This document shows, piece by piece, positions 1-9,301 of a DNA stretch of 64,000 nt (position 1 is its first letter; every line of letters starts with the position of its first letter). Made by a program: the position numbers and the translations under genes. Origin of the DNA: Prevotella sp902465605 (GTDB taxonomy: Bacteria > Bacteroidota > Bacteroidia > Bacteroidales > Bacteroidaceae). Below the pieces are notes generated by a model that had not been told where the DNA came from, ran no database searches, and saw only the letters and a program-made list of their open reading frames with translations. The DNA is taken from assembly GCA_902465605.1 (NCBI GenBank), contig CABQNT010000012.1, positions 1-64,000 on the forward strand. The letters are read 5' to 3'.

Positions 1-71
1 TCAACCAACTCGTCTTGCTCAACAAAAGCCCATTCTGTTTGATCAGAACCGCTCACTGCTATCAAATTCAT
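1..71 (-). CDS. BadF/BadG-type sugar kinase, N-terminal fragment (cut by window edge)
   Basis: Only the first 23 codons are inside the window; the gene runs off the left edge. Read on the minus strand it begins MNLIAVSGSDQTEWAFVEQ. This lines up with the start of the complete BadF-family kinase at 13126 (LIADSGSTKTDWAIIE), which is the phosphate-1 loop of the ASKHA fold. Members phosphorylate N-acetylglucosamine or MurNAc in the cytoplasm. Here the usual SGSTKTDW reads SGSDQTEW, so the nucleotide loop is altered and activity is uncertain. It points away from the salvage island and may share the intergenic control region 72-447. The identification rests on a short stretch only. Confidence 0.55.
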   Translation of the reverse strand, partial: MNLIAVSGSDQTEWAFVEQDELV

Positions 72-447
72 TGCGCTTTTAATTAGTTTGCTACAAGAAG
101 TTGCAAAGTTACAAAGATTTTTTCAATTTGCCCTCACCATCGCTCTCCTTCATGAAAACGATGCCAAGACTTTTCGTTCATCGCTGGACAACACCCATTG
201 TGATGCAGTTATTCAGTCACAAATAAAAGACTATCATGGAGTAAGAGTAATGCTGTGAAATGTTAACCTCATGAGTTTTTCAATCTTTCCATTTGTTGTT
301 AGAAAAATCACTCAAACCGTTTCGGGACGATTCCCAAACAACACCAAGCGTTAAATCATATAAATTATAGTGAATATTCCTGATTTTATATTTCTAATTC
401 TAAAAAAATAACCTATCTTTGCTCATAACTAAAAATCAACATAGTAC
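72..447. other. Intergenic control region between divergent genes
   Basis: A 376-bp AT-rich region lies between the divergent kinase fragment and the first NamZ gene. It has no convincing reading frame, RNA gene or repeat array. Its only clear signal is the promoter at 391-421. Confidence 0.5.
391..421 (+). promoter_or_regulatory. Predicted promoter of the peptidoglycan-salvage island
   Basis: TATCTTTG at 414-421 matches the Bacteroidetes -7 consensus TAnnTTTG. TTTC at 391-394 sits 19 bp upstream in the position of the TTTG -33 box. This puts the start of transcription near 428 and leaves a short leader of about 20 nt before the ATG at 448. Confidence 0.55.
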
Positions 448-1617
448 ATGAAAAAACTGATTGCCCTACTGCTGCTTTTAGGCACTTTCAGCACCACCTG
501 CTGGTGCTCAACATCACACGTCGTTACCGGAGCCGAGCAAACACATCTTTACTTTCCGCTACTAAAGGGTAAGAAAATCGTTTTGTTCTCCAACCACACC
601 GGCATGGTGGGCAATCAACACTTGCTGGATATCATGGTCAACTACCGAATGAAGGTCATTGGCGTGATATCACCCGAGCACGGATTCAGGGGAACAGCCG
701 ATGCTGGTGAGCATGTCACCAACTCCGTAGACGCGCAAACTGGCGTTCCAATCTACTCATTGTACAACGGAAAGGAGGGGAAAGCGAGTCTGCAAGTTCT
801 CAAAAATGCTGACGTTTTAGTGGTAGACATACAAGACGTAGGACTGCGGTTCTACACCTATTATATATCCATGCTCAAACTCATGGATGCCTGTGCGGAA
901 GTAAAAACACCGGTACTGGTTTTAGATCGTCCCAATCCGAATGGCTTTTATGTAGACGGCCCCATCCTAGACATGAAGTACAAATCGGGCGTGGGTGCCC
1001 TACCCATCCCCATCGTTCACGGAATGACCTTGGGCGAATTGGCGCGAATGATCAACGGAGAAGGTTGGCTGAGCAACCAACGAAAATGCAAGCTCACCGT
1101 CATCCCTTGCAAGAACTACACGCACCAGACACGGTATGAGCTACCCATCCCACCTTCGCCCAACCTTCCCAACATGCAGTCGGTGTATCTCTACCCAAGT
1201 ACATGTTTCTTCGAGGGAACGAATGTAAGTCTGGGACGAGGCACATCAAAGCCTTTTCAGCAGTACGGCCATCCTGACATGATAGGGTACGGCTACAGTT
1301 TCATGCCGCAAAGCGTGGCTGGTGCCAAGAATCCGCCGCAATTAGGGAAGACGTGTCATGGCGTTGACTTGAGCAAGACAGACACCGCACTCATACAGCG
1401 AAGAGGAATAGACCTGTCGTATGTTATCAACGCATACCGCAATCTAAACATAGGCAGCAAGTTCTTCACGCCCTTCTTTGAAAAACTAACAGGCGTAGGC
1501 TACATCAGAGAGATGATCATGAGTGGCTGTGACGCTGATACCATCAAAGCTAAGTGGCAGAAAGACGTTGAACAATTCAAGAAACAACGGCGGCCCTATC
1601 TACTTTACCAAGAATAA
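448..1617 (+). CDS. namZ: NamZ-like exo-beta-N-acetylmuramidase (DUF1343, GH171), paralog 1
   Basis: This secreted 389-residue protein belongs to DUF1343, the family of NamZ enzymes that remove terminal MurNAc from the non-reducing end of peptidoglycan fragments. Residues 1-20 form a signal peptide. The body carries the family landmarks GVISPEHGFRG (about residue 73), DIQDVGLRFYTY (about 127), VLDRPNPNG (about 157), PIVHGMTLGELA (about 190) and FEGTNVSLGRGT (about 253). Length is normal for the family. It opens a plus-strand run of salvage genes and is 28 bp from the symporter behind it. A second DUF1343 gene lies at 10620 in the same island. The family assignment is firm; exact substrate is inferred. 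Confidence 0.88.
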   Translation: MKKLIALLLLLGTFSTTCWCSTSHVVTGAEQTHLYFPLLKGKKIVLFSNHTGMVGNQHLLDIMVNYRMKVIGVISPEHGFRGTADAGEHVTNSVDAQTGVPIYSLYNGKEGKASLQVLKNADVLVVDIQDVGLRFYTYYISMLKLMDACAEVKTPVLVLDRPNPNGFYVDGPILDMKYKSGVGALPIPIVHGMTLGELARMINGEGWLSNQRKCKLTVIPCKNYTHQTRYELPIPPSPNLPNMQSVYLYPSTCFFEGTNVSLGRGTSKPFQQYGHPDMIGYGYSFMPQSVAGAKNPPQLGKTCHGVDLSKTDTALIQRRGIDLSYVINAYRNLNIGSKFFTPFFEKLTGVGYIREMIMSGCDADTIKAKWQKDVEQFKKQRRPYLLYQE

Positions 1618-1645
1618 GCGAATGAACTAAAACCATCCTTTCCTC

Positions 1646-3082
1646 ATGAACGCCATCATCATTCTCATCACCGTAGGCATCTATTTCATCCTACAACTCG
1701 CCGTGTCGTTTAGAAAATCAACGACAGCCAACTCCGATTTCTTTTCGGGCAGTCGACAATCTAAATGGTATGTTGTTGCCTTTGCCATGATTGGTGCCAG
1801 CATTTCGGGTGTGACCTACGTGTCGGTTCCTGGCATGGTGAACAAGAGCGGGTTTGGCTATTTGCAATTAGTCATGGGGTTTATCGTCGGCCAACTCATC
1901 ATCGCCTTTGTCTTAACCCCATTGTTCTATCGCATGAAGCTCACCTCGGTGTACGAATATCTTAGCAACCGATTCGGCTTGAAGGCTTACCATACGGGAG
2001 CTTGGTTCTTCTTCATCAGTAAGATGTTGGGAGCTGCGGTGCGCCTGTTCCTGGTGTGTTTTATCTTACAGATGCTGGCTTTCGACCCCTTGGGCATTCC
2101 GTTCATTGTCAATGTTTTCATCTCTGTGGGCTTCGTGTGGCTGTACACGCATCGCGGAGGGGTAAAATCGGTGATCTGGGCAGATGTCATCAAAACCTGT
2201 TGTTTAATCATTTCGGTGGCGCTCTGTATTTACTTCATCGCCCGAGACATGGGACTTTCGCTTACCGGAACCTTCCATGCAATTGGACAAAGTAGCATGA
2301 GCAAGATGTTGTTTTTTGATGATCCCAACGATAAGCAGTTTTTCTTCAAACAATTTTTGGCGGGTATCTTCACGATGATTGCCACCAACGGACTTGACCA
2401 AGATATGATGCAACGCAACTTGAGTTGCCGCAACAGCAGGGAATCACAAAAGAACATGATTTTCAGCATCATTCTTCAGTTTGTCGTGGTTTCTGCTTTC
2501 TTGATGCTTGGTGTGCTGCTGTACCTCTTCGCAGCACAGCATGGAATGTCAGAAACAGGCGACAAACTGTTCCCAGCCATCGCCACAGGGCCCTATCTCC
2601 CCATGATTGTCGGCATCTTATTCATCGTCGGTCTGGCATCATCGGCCTACAATGCTGCCGGAGCAGCCTTAACAGCACTCACCACTTCATTCACAATCGA
2701 CATCTTAGGTGGGCACTCGCTGAGCGAGAACCGTGTGAAACGCATGCGTCAACGTGTACATCTTGGAATGGCCATCCTGATGGGTGTGGTTATCATCGCT
2801 ATCAACATCTTAAACAGCACCAGTGTGGTAGATGCCGTCTACACCCTTGCCAGCTACACCTACGGTCCACTCTTAGGCATGTTCGCCTTTGGCATCATTA
2901 TGAAACAACAAGTACACGACCGCTATGTGCCATGGGTGGCTATCGCTGCACCTGTGCTTTGTTTCATATTAGACAAACATTCCACGCAATGGTTCAATGG
3001 CTATCAATTTAGCTACGAGATACTTATTTTCAACGCATTGTTTACCTTCTTAGGACTTTGCCTGTTGATTAAACGAAAATAA
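1646..3082 (+). CDS. Sodium:solute symporter, probable MurNAc or amino-sugar importer
   Basis: A 478-residue polytopic inner-membrane protein of the sodium:solute symporter (SSS) family, with about a dozen hydrophobic segments from residue 3 to the C-terminus. The fragment GASISGVTYVSVPG in the second helix and the GLASSAYNAAGAALTAL region near residue 330 are typical of the family's sodium and substrate helices. In Tannerella forsythia a symporter of this family (MurT) is encoded with a MurNAc kinase and MurQ and imports MurNAc. The same gene company here (NamZ, MurK-like kinase, MurQ) suggests the same job. The substrate is an inference from context. It is 28 bp downstream of namZ and 33 bp upstream of the amidase gene, so the three are probably co-transcribed. 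Confidence 0.8.
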   Translation: MNAIIILITVGIYFILQLAVSFRKSTTANSDFFSGSRQSKWYVVAFAMIGASISGVTYVSVPGMVNKSGFGYLQLVMGFIVGQLIIAFVLTPLFYRMKLTSVYEYLSNRFGLKAYHTGAWFFFISKMLGAAVRLFLVCFILQMLAFDPLGIPFIVNVFISVGFVWLYTHRGGVKSVIWADVIKTCCLIISVALCIYFIARDMGLSLTGTFHAIGQSSMSKMLFFDDPNDKQFFFKQFLAGIFTMIATNGLDQDMMQRNLSCRNSRESQKNMIFSIILQFVVVSAFLMLGVLLYLFAAQHGMSETGDKLFPAIATGPYLPMIVGILFIVGLASSAYNAAGAALTALTTSFTIDILGGHSLSENRVKRMRQRVHLGMAILMGVVIIAINILNSTSVVDAVYTLASYTYGPLLGMFAFGIIMKQQVHDRYVPWVAIAAPVLCFILDKHSTQWFNGYQFSYEILIFNALFTFLGLCLLIKRK

Positions 3083-3115
3083 CGACAAAATAACCCCCAA
3101 TATTGGTACATTTAT

Positions 3116-5776
3116 ATGAAAGCAATTGCGATACTTACTGCTCACATCAGTTGTATGCTGTTTACCATTGGCATACATGCTCAAAATAGACCTGCGGTCT
3201 TTGCGCCAACTTGCGACACTCCTTTGGTGCAAGAGCTCACTACTCATAACCGACCAAAATACGGTCTGTCAAACCGCCATATCGCCATGTGGCAAAGTCA
3301 TGGACGTTATTATGAAACCAAATTAGACCGCTGGGAGTGGCAAAGATGCCGACTCTTACAAACCGTTGAAGACCTATATACGCAGAGTTATGTGCTTCCT
3401 TTCTTGGTTCCAATGCTCGAACAAGCAGGAGCCAACGTACTGATTCCGCGCGAAAGGGATTGGAACAGCTTTGAAGCTATCGTGGACAATGACGGCAACA
3501 GCTTTCAACCTAAGTCGAAATATAGCGAATACAACGGAAAAGAAAGTTGGAAAAATGGCAAAGGAAAAGGCTTTGCTTACCTTCGAAAGACCTATACCGA
3601 CTTTCAAAACCCATTTACTGAGGGCACTTATCGCATGGTGACCTCGATTAAAAAAGGAGCAGAAAGCACGGCCGAATGGGTTCCACAGATTGACGAAACA
3701 GGCGAATATGCCGTTTATGTAGCCTACCATACCGTGCCTGGAAGCACCAACTCAGCCCGTTATACCGTTTATCATCGGGGAGGAAAGAGCGAGTTCAAGG
3801 TGAATCAACAAATGGGTGGAGGAACTTGGATTTATCTTGGAAAGTTTGTATTCGATAAGAATTTAGGCAAAAGTCAGCGCATCGTCCTCAGTAACAAAAC
3901 AGGTAAAGCAGGCGAAGTAGTGACAGCAGATGCTATTAAAATAGGTGGAGGAATGGGCAATATCGGCAGACCAGAAATAAGTACCTACCCTCGTTTCACC
4001 GAAGCAGCACGCTACTGGATGCAATGGGCGGGCGTTCCTGACAGCATTTACAGTCCTACGGCTGGCAAAGACGATTACAAAGACGATTATCAAGCACGTG
4101 GCGAATGGGTGAACTGGCTGGCCGGAGGGTCTGAAAGCTATCCCAGCGGCAGGGGTTTGAACATTCCCATAGAGATGTCTTTGGCCTTTCACTCCGATGC
4201 GGGTGTCACCAAAAACGACAGTACCATTGGCACTTTGGGCATTTACTTCACGCAATCGTATGACAGTGTGTTTGCCAATGGCGCCTCGCGACAACTTTGT
4301 AAGGAGTATGCCGAAACCATTCATAACAGTATTTTACGAGACATACGGGCACAATTTGAACCCGCATGGCACAGCAGGGGCAACAAAGACGCCACTTATT
4401 TTGAGGCTCGCACGCCACGAGTGCCAGCTATGTTGTTGGAATTGCTGTCGCATCAGAACTTTGCAGACATGCGTTATGGACTTGATCCTCGTTTCCGATT
4501 TGCGGTAAGTCGCGCCATTTACAAAGCCATGCTACGCTTTTCTTGCAAACAACACCAACAAAAATACGTGGTGACACCGCTCCCCGTGAGTCACATGGCA
4601 GCCCATTTAACGGATAAAGGGCAGGTAGAACTCACTTGGCAAGCTGTTGAAGACACGCTTGAACCCACGGCAAAACCCAACCGCTACATTGTTTACACGC
4701 GCTATGGAAATGGTGAATTTGACCATGGAAAAGTGGTAAAACAATGTAAATATGTGGCAGATGTTCCCAAAGACATGGTGTGCAGTTACAAAGTGGTGGC
4801 GATGAACGAGGGCGGTGTGAGCTTCCCATCCGAGATTGTGGCCGTAGGACGCAGCGGAAAAACTGACGCTAACAAGGCTTTAGTGGTAAACGGATTCAAC
4901 CGAGTGTCAGCTCCAACCGATTTTGTTGCACCCGCTCCGTTGGACACCTTGTACGCTGGATTCCTGGATAATGAAGACCATGGTGTACCCTATATGGTAG
5001 ATATCAGTTATGTAGGCAGCCAGAAAGAGTTCAACAGGTCGCTGCCATGGCTCGATGATGATTCGGGTGGCTTTGGCGACAGTCACGGAAATGAAGAGAC
5101 AACGGTCATTGCGGGCAACACATTCGATTATATCGCCTTGCACGGAGATGCCATTTTGAAGGCGGGATGTTCGTTCGAATCGTGTAGCCGAGAGCGCTTC
5201 AACCGTGTTGAGAAAGACATCCAATGGATTGACATCATCTTAGGAAAACAGCGACAGACAAAGTTAGGCAACGGCAAAGTATATCCTTTGCGTTACAAGG
5301 TCTTTACGCCCGAAATGCAACAAATACTCACCGCTTACACCCAACAAGGCACATCCATATTCGTATCGGGTGCATACGTAGGCAGCGATCTATGGAATAA
5401 CAAATTGGCAAAGCCACAAAAAGAAGACATTCTCTTTGCAACAAACGTACTGAAGTACAATTGGCGCAACAGTAGAGCGGCCGTCACAGGATGCTTGTCG
5501 ACCGTAAAATCGCCATTCAATCTCACACCAGCTGCCTACAACTACGCGCATACGTTGGGGCCTAAGACCTATATTGTAGAATCGCCAGACGCTATTGAAC
5601 CTGCTTGCGACAACGCCTATACCGTGATGCGTTATCCCGAAAACAACTTTAGTGCGGCAGTGGCATACCGCGGTGACTACAAGACATTGGTCATGGGCGT
5701 GCCATTCGAGTCGATATTGGATGCTACCAACAGAGAAAAGTTGATGGCAGAAGTCATACAGTTCTTTAAACAATAA
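3116..5776 (+). CDS. Secreted N-acetylmuramoyl-L-alanine amidase-like protein with golvesin-type insert
   Basis: An 886-residue protein with a signal peptide (residues 1-22, ending HAQ). The amidase_3 zinc-hydrolase fold appears split. Its first half is at about 55-120 (SHGRYYE with H62, then the LVPMLEQAGANVLIPRERD strand-helix). The second half is at about 340-475 (H359 in HSDAG; E442 in MLLELLSHQNF). Between them, about 165-280, lies a golvesin C-terminal-like beta domain (GEYAVYVAYHTV, TADAIKIGGG). A fibronectin-III-like segment follows at about 500-590, then about 290 residues that I do not recognise. The family is often mislabelled xanthan lyase in Bacteroidetes. The amidase reading suits a peptidoglycan island because it would strip stem peptides and so expose glycan to NamZ. 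Activity is inferred from conserved zinc-site residues. Confidence 0.72.
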   Translation: MKAIAILTAHISCMLFTIGIHAQNRPAVFAPTCDTPLVQELTTHNRPKYGLSNRHIAMWQSHGRYYETKLDRWEWQRCRLLQTVEDLYTQSYVLPFLVPMLEQAGANVLIPRERDWNSFEAIVDNDGNSFQPKSKYSEYNGKESWKNGKGKGFAYLRKTYTDFQNPFTEGTYRMVTSIKKGAESTAEWVPQIDETGEYAVYVAYHTVPGSTNSARYTVYHRGGKSEFKVNQQMGGGTWIYLGKFVFDKNLGKSQRIVLSNKTGKAGEVVTADAIKIGGGMGNIGRPEISTYPRFTEAARYWMQWAGVPDSIYSPTAGKDDYKDDYQARGEWVNWLAGGSESYPSGRGLNIPIEMSLAFHSDAGVTKNDSTIGTLGIYFTQSYDSVFANGASRQLCKEYAETIHNSILRDIRAQFEPAWHSRGNKDATYFEARTPRVPAMLLELLSHQNFADMRYGLDPRFRFAVSRAIYKAMLRFSCKQHQQKYVVTPLPVSHMAAHLTDKGQVELTWQAVEDTLEPTAKPNRYIVYTRYGNGEFDHGKVVKQCKYVADVPKDMVCSYKVVAMNEGGVSFPSEIVAVGRSGKTDANKALVVNGFNRVSAPTDFVAPAPLDTLYAGFLDNEDHGVPYMVDISYVGSQKEFNRSLPWLDDDSGGFGDSHGNEETTVIAGNTFDYIALHGDAILKAGCSFESCSRERFNRVEKDIQWIDIILGKQRQTKLGNGKVYPLRYKVFTPEMQQILTAYTQQGTSIFVSGAYVGSDLWNNKLAKPQKEDILFATNVLKYNWRNSRAAVTGCLSTVKSPFNLTPAAYNYAHTLGPKTYIVESPDAIEPACDNAYTVMRYPENNFSAAVAYRGDYKTLVMGVPFESILDATNREKLMAEVIQFFKQ

Positions 5777-5797
5777 ATCCCATTACTAATTATACCT

Positions 5798-7657
5798 ATG
5801 ATTATGAAGAGAATACAGACCTTTATATACAGCTTATTAGCACTTGCCTTCTGCGTACAGATACAAGCGCAAATAGGCACTTTCCGCTTTGCTCAACTGA
5901 CAGATATACACCTCAGTGAAAACAATCCCAATCCAACCGAAGACTTGCTTCGATCCATTGCGCAGATTAATGCAACGGACAGTCTTGACTTTGTTCTCGT
6001 TACGGGCGACCTCACAGAGGAGGGTGACAATGCAACGCTGCACAAAGTAAAGCTGTGTTTAGACCTTTTACGCTATCCTTATTATACCGTGATGGGCAAT
6101 CATGAAACCAAGTGGAGCGAATCAGGATGCACCATGTTTGCCAAGATATTCGGTGGCGAACGCTTCTCATTTTTCCACAAAGGCATTCAGTTCTTAGGTT
6201 TCAATACAGGTCCATTCATGCGCATGGCATTCGGTCATGTGAAACCGCAAGATATATCGTGGATTCAATCGACCATCAAGGACAAGAAGCAACCGGTGAT
6301 ATTGGTCACCCACTACCCTATTTTAGAAGGTGATGTAGACAACTGGTATGAAGTGACCGATGCTGTGAAGCCCTATAATATACGTCTTTTCATCGGCGGG
6401 CATTATCATAGGAACAAACAATTTGCTTACGATGGAATCCCTGGCGTACTCATCCGAACCAATCTTCGTGACAAAGATGCACTGCCAGGATATGGCATTT
6501 ATGAAGTTTCTCCAGACTCTATCATCGTTTACCAGCAACGTATAGGAGAAAAGAAACAACGTCTATGCGCCTACTCTTTAACCAAACAGCTGTTCAACCA
6601 CGACAAGAAAGCCGACAAGTATCCTGATTTCTCAGTCAACAAGTCCTACCCAAACGTTAAAAGAAAATGGTGCGTTCAGACGGGTACAGCCATTTATAGT
6701 TCGCCAGTCGTTGAGGGAAACCGAGTTTTTGTAGGCGATGATGCTGGCATACTAACGGCATACAACTTGAAAACGGGTAAAAAACTGTGGGCATACCAGT
6801 CGGGAAACCGTATTGTGGGAACGCCTGCGGTTGAAAATGGGATTGTTGTTTTTGGCTCAGCCGACCAGTACATCTACGGCATTGATGCCAAAAACGGAAG
6901 TTTAAAATGGCGCGTTCAGGCCGAAGCACCTGTGTTGGGAGCCGTTACCATACAGCAAGGCATCGCATATATAGGCAGCAGTGACCACATTTTCCGTGCC
7001 ATTGACATTCAAAACGGAAAAGTAGTGTGGACCTATAACAACGTAAAAGGATACGTAGAAACAAAGCCTTTGGTTACAAACAATCAAGTTATCTTCGGTG
7101 CATGGGACAACACACTTTACTCGCTGAATCAAAAGAACGGTCATGAGAATTGGCGTTGGACGGGCAATCTCACTCGAATGCACTTTTCACCAGCAGCCGT
7201 TTGGCCTGTTGCCACGCAGAACCGCGTTTTTATTGTAGATCCCGAACGAGCCCTCACGGCCATCGATTTAACAACGGGTGCAACCATTTGGCGCACCTAT
7301 CAGTCGAAAGTACGAGAAACGATTGGCCTATCAGCAGACCAAACGCGCATCTATGCCAAGACCATGCAAGACAGTGTGGTGTGCTACAGCGCCACCTCTG
7401 AACAACCCAAACAACTATGGAGAGCCAATTTACAGTTTGGTTACGAACACGCCACCTCCATGATGGCCGAACAAGGCGATGTGGTTTTAGGTAGCACCAA
7501 AGATGGTTTGATATCCGCTTTACAGGCGAAAACAGGAGAAATTAGATGGAAACACAAAATAGGCAACTCACTCATCAACACTGTAGTTCCTGTTGGAAGC
7601 CGACAACTGTTGGTGACAGCTGCCAGTGGAGAACTATGCTTACTACAATATCGATAA
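5798..7657 (+). CDS. Secreted calcineurin-like phosphoesterase fused to PQQ/BamB-type beta-propeller
   Basis: A 619-residue protein with a signal peptide (residues 1-25). The N-terminal domain has the metallophosphoesterase motifs in order: D36-x-H38, GD71, GNHE (N101, H102), VTHYP at about 171 and GGHYHRN at about 200. This is a class III phosphodiesterase-like metal site. From about residue 290 to the end there are repeated tryptophan-docking blades (AYNLKTGKKLWAYQ, AIDIQNGKVVWTY, ALQAKTGEIRWKHK), i.e. a PQQ-like or BamB-like propeller. The fusion is periplasmic or surface exposed. It is 21 bp downstream of the amidase gene. The substrate is unknown; context suggests phosphorylated cell-wall material, which is only a guess. 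Confidence 0.8.
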   Translation: MIMKRIQTFIYSLLALAFCVQIQAQIGTFRFAQLTDIHLSENNPNPTEDLLRSIAQINATDSLDFVLVTGDLTEEGDNATLHKVKLCLDLLRYPYYTVMGNHETKWSESGCTMFAKIFGGERFSFFHKGIQFLGFNTGPFMRMAFGHVKPQDISWIQSTIKDKKQPVILVTHYPILEGDVDNWYEVTDAVKPYNIRLFIGGHYHRNKQFAYDGIPGVLIRTNLRDKDALPGYGIYEVSPDSIIVYQQRIGEKKQRLCAYSLTKQLFNHDKKADKYPDFSVNKSYPNVKRKWCVQTGTAIYSSPVVEGNRVFVGDDAGILTAYNLKTGKKLWAYQSGNRIVGTPAVENGIVVFGSADQYIYGIDAKNGSLKWRVQAEAPVLGAVTIQQGIAYIGSSDHIFRAIDIQNGKVVWTYNNVKGYVETKPLVTNNQVIFGAWDNTLYSLNQKNGHENWRWTGNLTRMHFSPAAVWPVATQNRVFIVDPERALTAIDLTTGATIWRTYQSKVRETIGLSADQTRIYAKTMQDSVVCYSATSEQPKQLWRANLQFGYEHATSMMAEQGDVVLGSTKDGLISALQAKTGEIRWKHKIGNSLINTVVPVGSRQLLVTAASGELCLLQYR

Positions 7658-7685
7658 TACTCATCACATCAAATAAAATGAAATA

Positions 7686-9104
7686 ATGAAGAAGATAGAT
7701 TGTTTTTTACCCTTCATCAACGAGGAGCAATACCAGCAACTATGTGCTGCGTTTGAAGATTTTACATCTCTTATCAATATTCATGCGCTCAAAGAGAGCT
7801 TGTACCAATCCAATACCTTGCAGCAAATAGCAAAAGAGGCTACCGCCCCATATACCCTTTTGCTTACCAAGGACACACCTTTGAGCTTGCATTACAGAGC
7901 TTTACAACGATTGATACAACTTGCCGAAGACACCCAGGCTGCGCTCTTGTACGCCGATCACTATCAGATTAAGGCTCAAAAGCGTATCAATTCGCCTGTT
8001 ATTGATTATCAATTGGGGTCTTTACGCGATGACTTTAACTTCGGTTCGCTGTTGTTTTTCAATACCGCTGCATTCAAAACTGGTGTTCTCAACCTCAAAG
8101 ACAATTACCAGCATGCCGCACTGTATGCCCTACGCCTTTGTCTGAGTAGGCACCACCAGTTGGTACACGTCAACGAATACCTGTATACGGAGATTGAAGA
8201 GGACAACCGAAAGAGTGGTGAAAAGCAGTTCGATTACGTTGATCCACGCAACCAAGAACGCCAAAAAGAAATGGAAAGGGCATGTACCGAGCATCTGAAA
8301 GCTGTTGGAGGTTATCTCGAGCCTGTGTTCAAAGAGGTAGATTTCAACCTTACCCCATTCGAATATGAAGCATCGGTCATCATTCCGGTCAAGAATAGAG
8401 TTGGCACCATCGAGGCTGCCATACAGTCTGTCTTGCGTCAACAAGCCAACTTCAAGTTTAATCTCATCGTGATTGACAACCATTCGGATGATGGCACTAG
8501 CGAAATCATTGACCAACACAAGGGTGATGAGCGTGTCATTCACCTCGTTCCCCAACGCACCGACCTCGGTATTGGTGGCTGCTGGAACTATGGTTTGCAT
8601 CATGCCAACTGCGGAAAGTTCGCCGTTCAGTTGGACAGCGACGATTTGTATTCAGACGAACACACCCTACAAACCATCGTAGACGCCTTTTACCAGCAGC
8701 GATGCGCCATGGTGATTGGCACTTACCGCATGACCGATTTCGACCTGAATACGCTTCCTCCCGGGGTGATTGACCACCGTGAATGGACGCCTGAGAATGG
8801 AAGAAACAACGCATTGCGTATCAATGGACTCGGTGCTCCACGTGCTTTCTACACCCCTATTGCACGACAAATTGGATTCCCCAACACAAGTTATGGCGAA
8901 GACTATGCCATGGGACTGAACATTTCACGCCATTATCAGATAGGACGTATCTACGATGTGCTTTATCTGTGCCGTCGTTGGGGCGGCAATTCGGATGCGG
9001 CCTTGAACATAGAGCAAGTAAACGCCAACAACATCTATAAAGACCGAATCCGCACTTGGGAGTTACAAGCTCGTATGGTTCTTAACAAACAAAAAACAGA
9101 ATAA
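7686..9104 (+). CDS. Glycosyltransferase family 2 protein with degenerate N-terminal GT-A-like half
   Basis: A 472-residue cytoplasmic protein without signal or membrane segments. The C-terminal half (about 225-470) is a classical GT2: SVIIPVKNRVGTIEAAIQSV, LIVIDNHSDDGTSEI, the metal-binding QLDSDD at about 318, and a GED catalytic-base region (SYGEDYAMGL) at about 405. The N-terminal 210 residues also read like a worn GT-A fold (TAPYTLLLTKDTPL, AALLYADHYQ, DFNFGSLLFFNTAAF), with the DxD replaced by ADH. It is therefore probably a tandem of one dead and one active domain. It sits between the phosphoesterase and AmpG-like genes. A sugar transferase is unexpected in a degradative island. Acceptor and donor are unknown. 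Confidence 0.75.
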   Translation: MKKIDCFLPFINEEQYQQLCAAFEDFTSLINIHALKESLYQSNTLQQIAKEATAPYTLLLTKDTPLSLHYRALQRLIQLAEDTQAALLYADHYQIKAQKRINSPVIDYQLGSLRDDFNFGSLLFFNTAAFKTGVLNLKDNYQHAALYALRLCLSRHHQLVHVNEYLYTEIEEDNRKSGEKQFDYVDPRNQERQKEMERACTEHLKAVGGYLEPVFKEVDFNLTPFEYEASVIIPVKNRVGTIEAAIQSVLRQQANFKFNLIVIDNHSDDGTSEIIDQHKGDERVIHLVPQRTDLGIGGCWNYGLHHANCGKFAVQLDSDDLYSDEHTLQTIVDAFYQQRCAMVIGTYRMTDFDLNTLPPGVIDHREWTPENGRNNALRINGLGAPRAFYTPIARQIGFPNTSYGEDYAMGLNISRHYQIGRIYDVLYLCRRWGGNSDAALNIEQVNANNIYKDRIRTWELQARMVLNKQKTE

Positions 9105-9163
9105 GAACAGCTAATTTTATACTGAATATCAAGTAGTTATAGAATGCTAGAATCTATGCGTTC

Positions 9164-9245
9164 CAAACTCAATGAGATTAAGGTGCAAACTCAATGAGAT
9201 TAAGGCTCAAACTCAATGAGATTAAGGTGCAAACTCAATGAGATT
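9164..9245. repeat. 22-bp tandem array E (four units, inverted orientation)
   Basis: Four head-to-tail units with an exact 22-bp period begin at 9164, 9186, 9208 and 9230 (the last is cut short). The shared core is CAAACTCAATGAGATT. Its reverse complement contains CATTGAGTTTGCACCTT, which matches array D (CATTGAGTTTGGCACCC), so this is the same family in the opposite orientation. It lies between two co-directional genes, about 60 bp upstream of the AmpG-like gene. There are no unique spacers, so it is not a CRISPR. Confidence 0.85.
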
Positions 9246-9301
9246 GTAAACCCAACGATTTACCCCGCACATGGAACCTACATTAAAACAGAGAATAAAG
9301 A

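Noticed and set aside
2425..3012. 195-codon frame inside the symporter gene
   Set aside because: Out-of-frame shadow rich in His, Arg and Cys; the symporter frame has a full family match.
9164..9245. CRISPR array
   Set aside because: The 22-bp units follow each other with no unique spacers and no cas genes are present.
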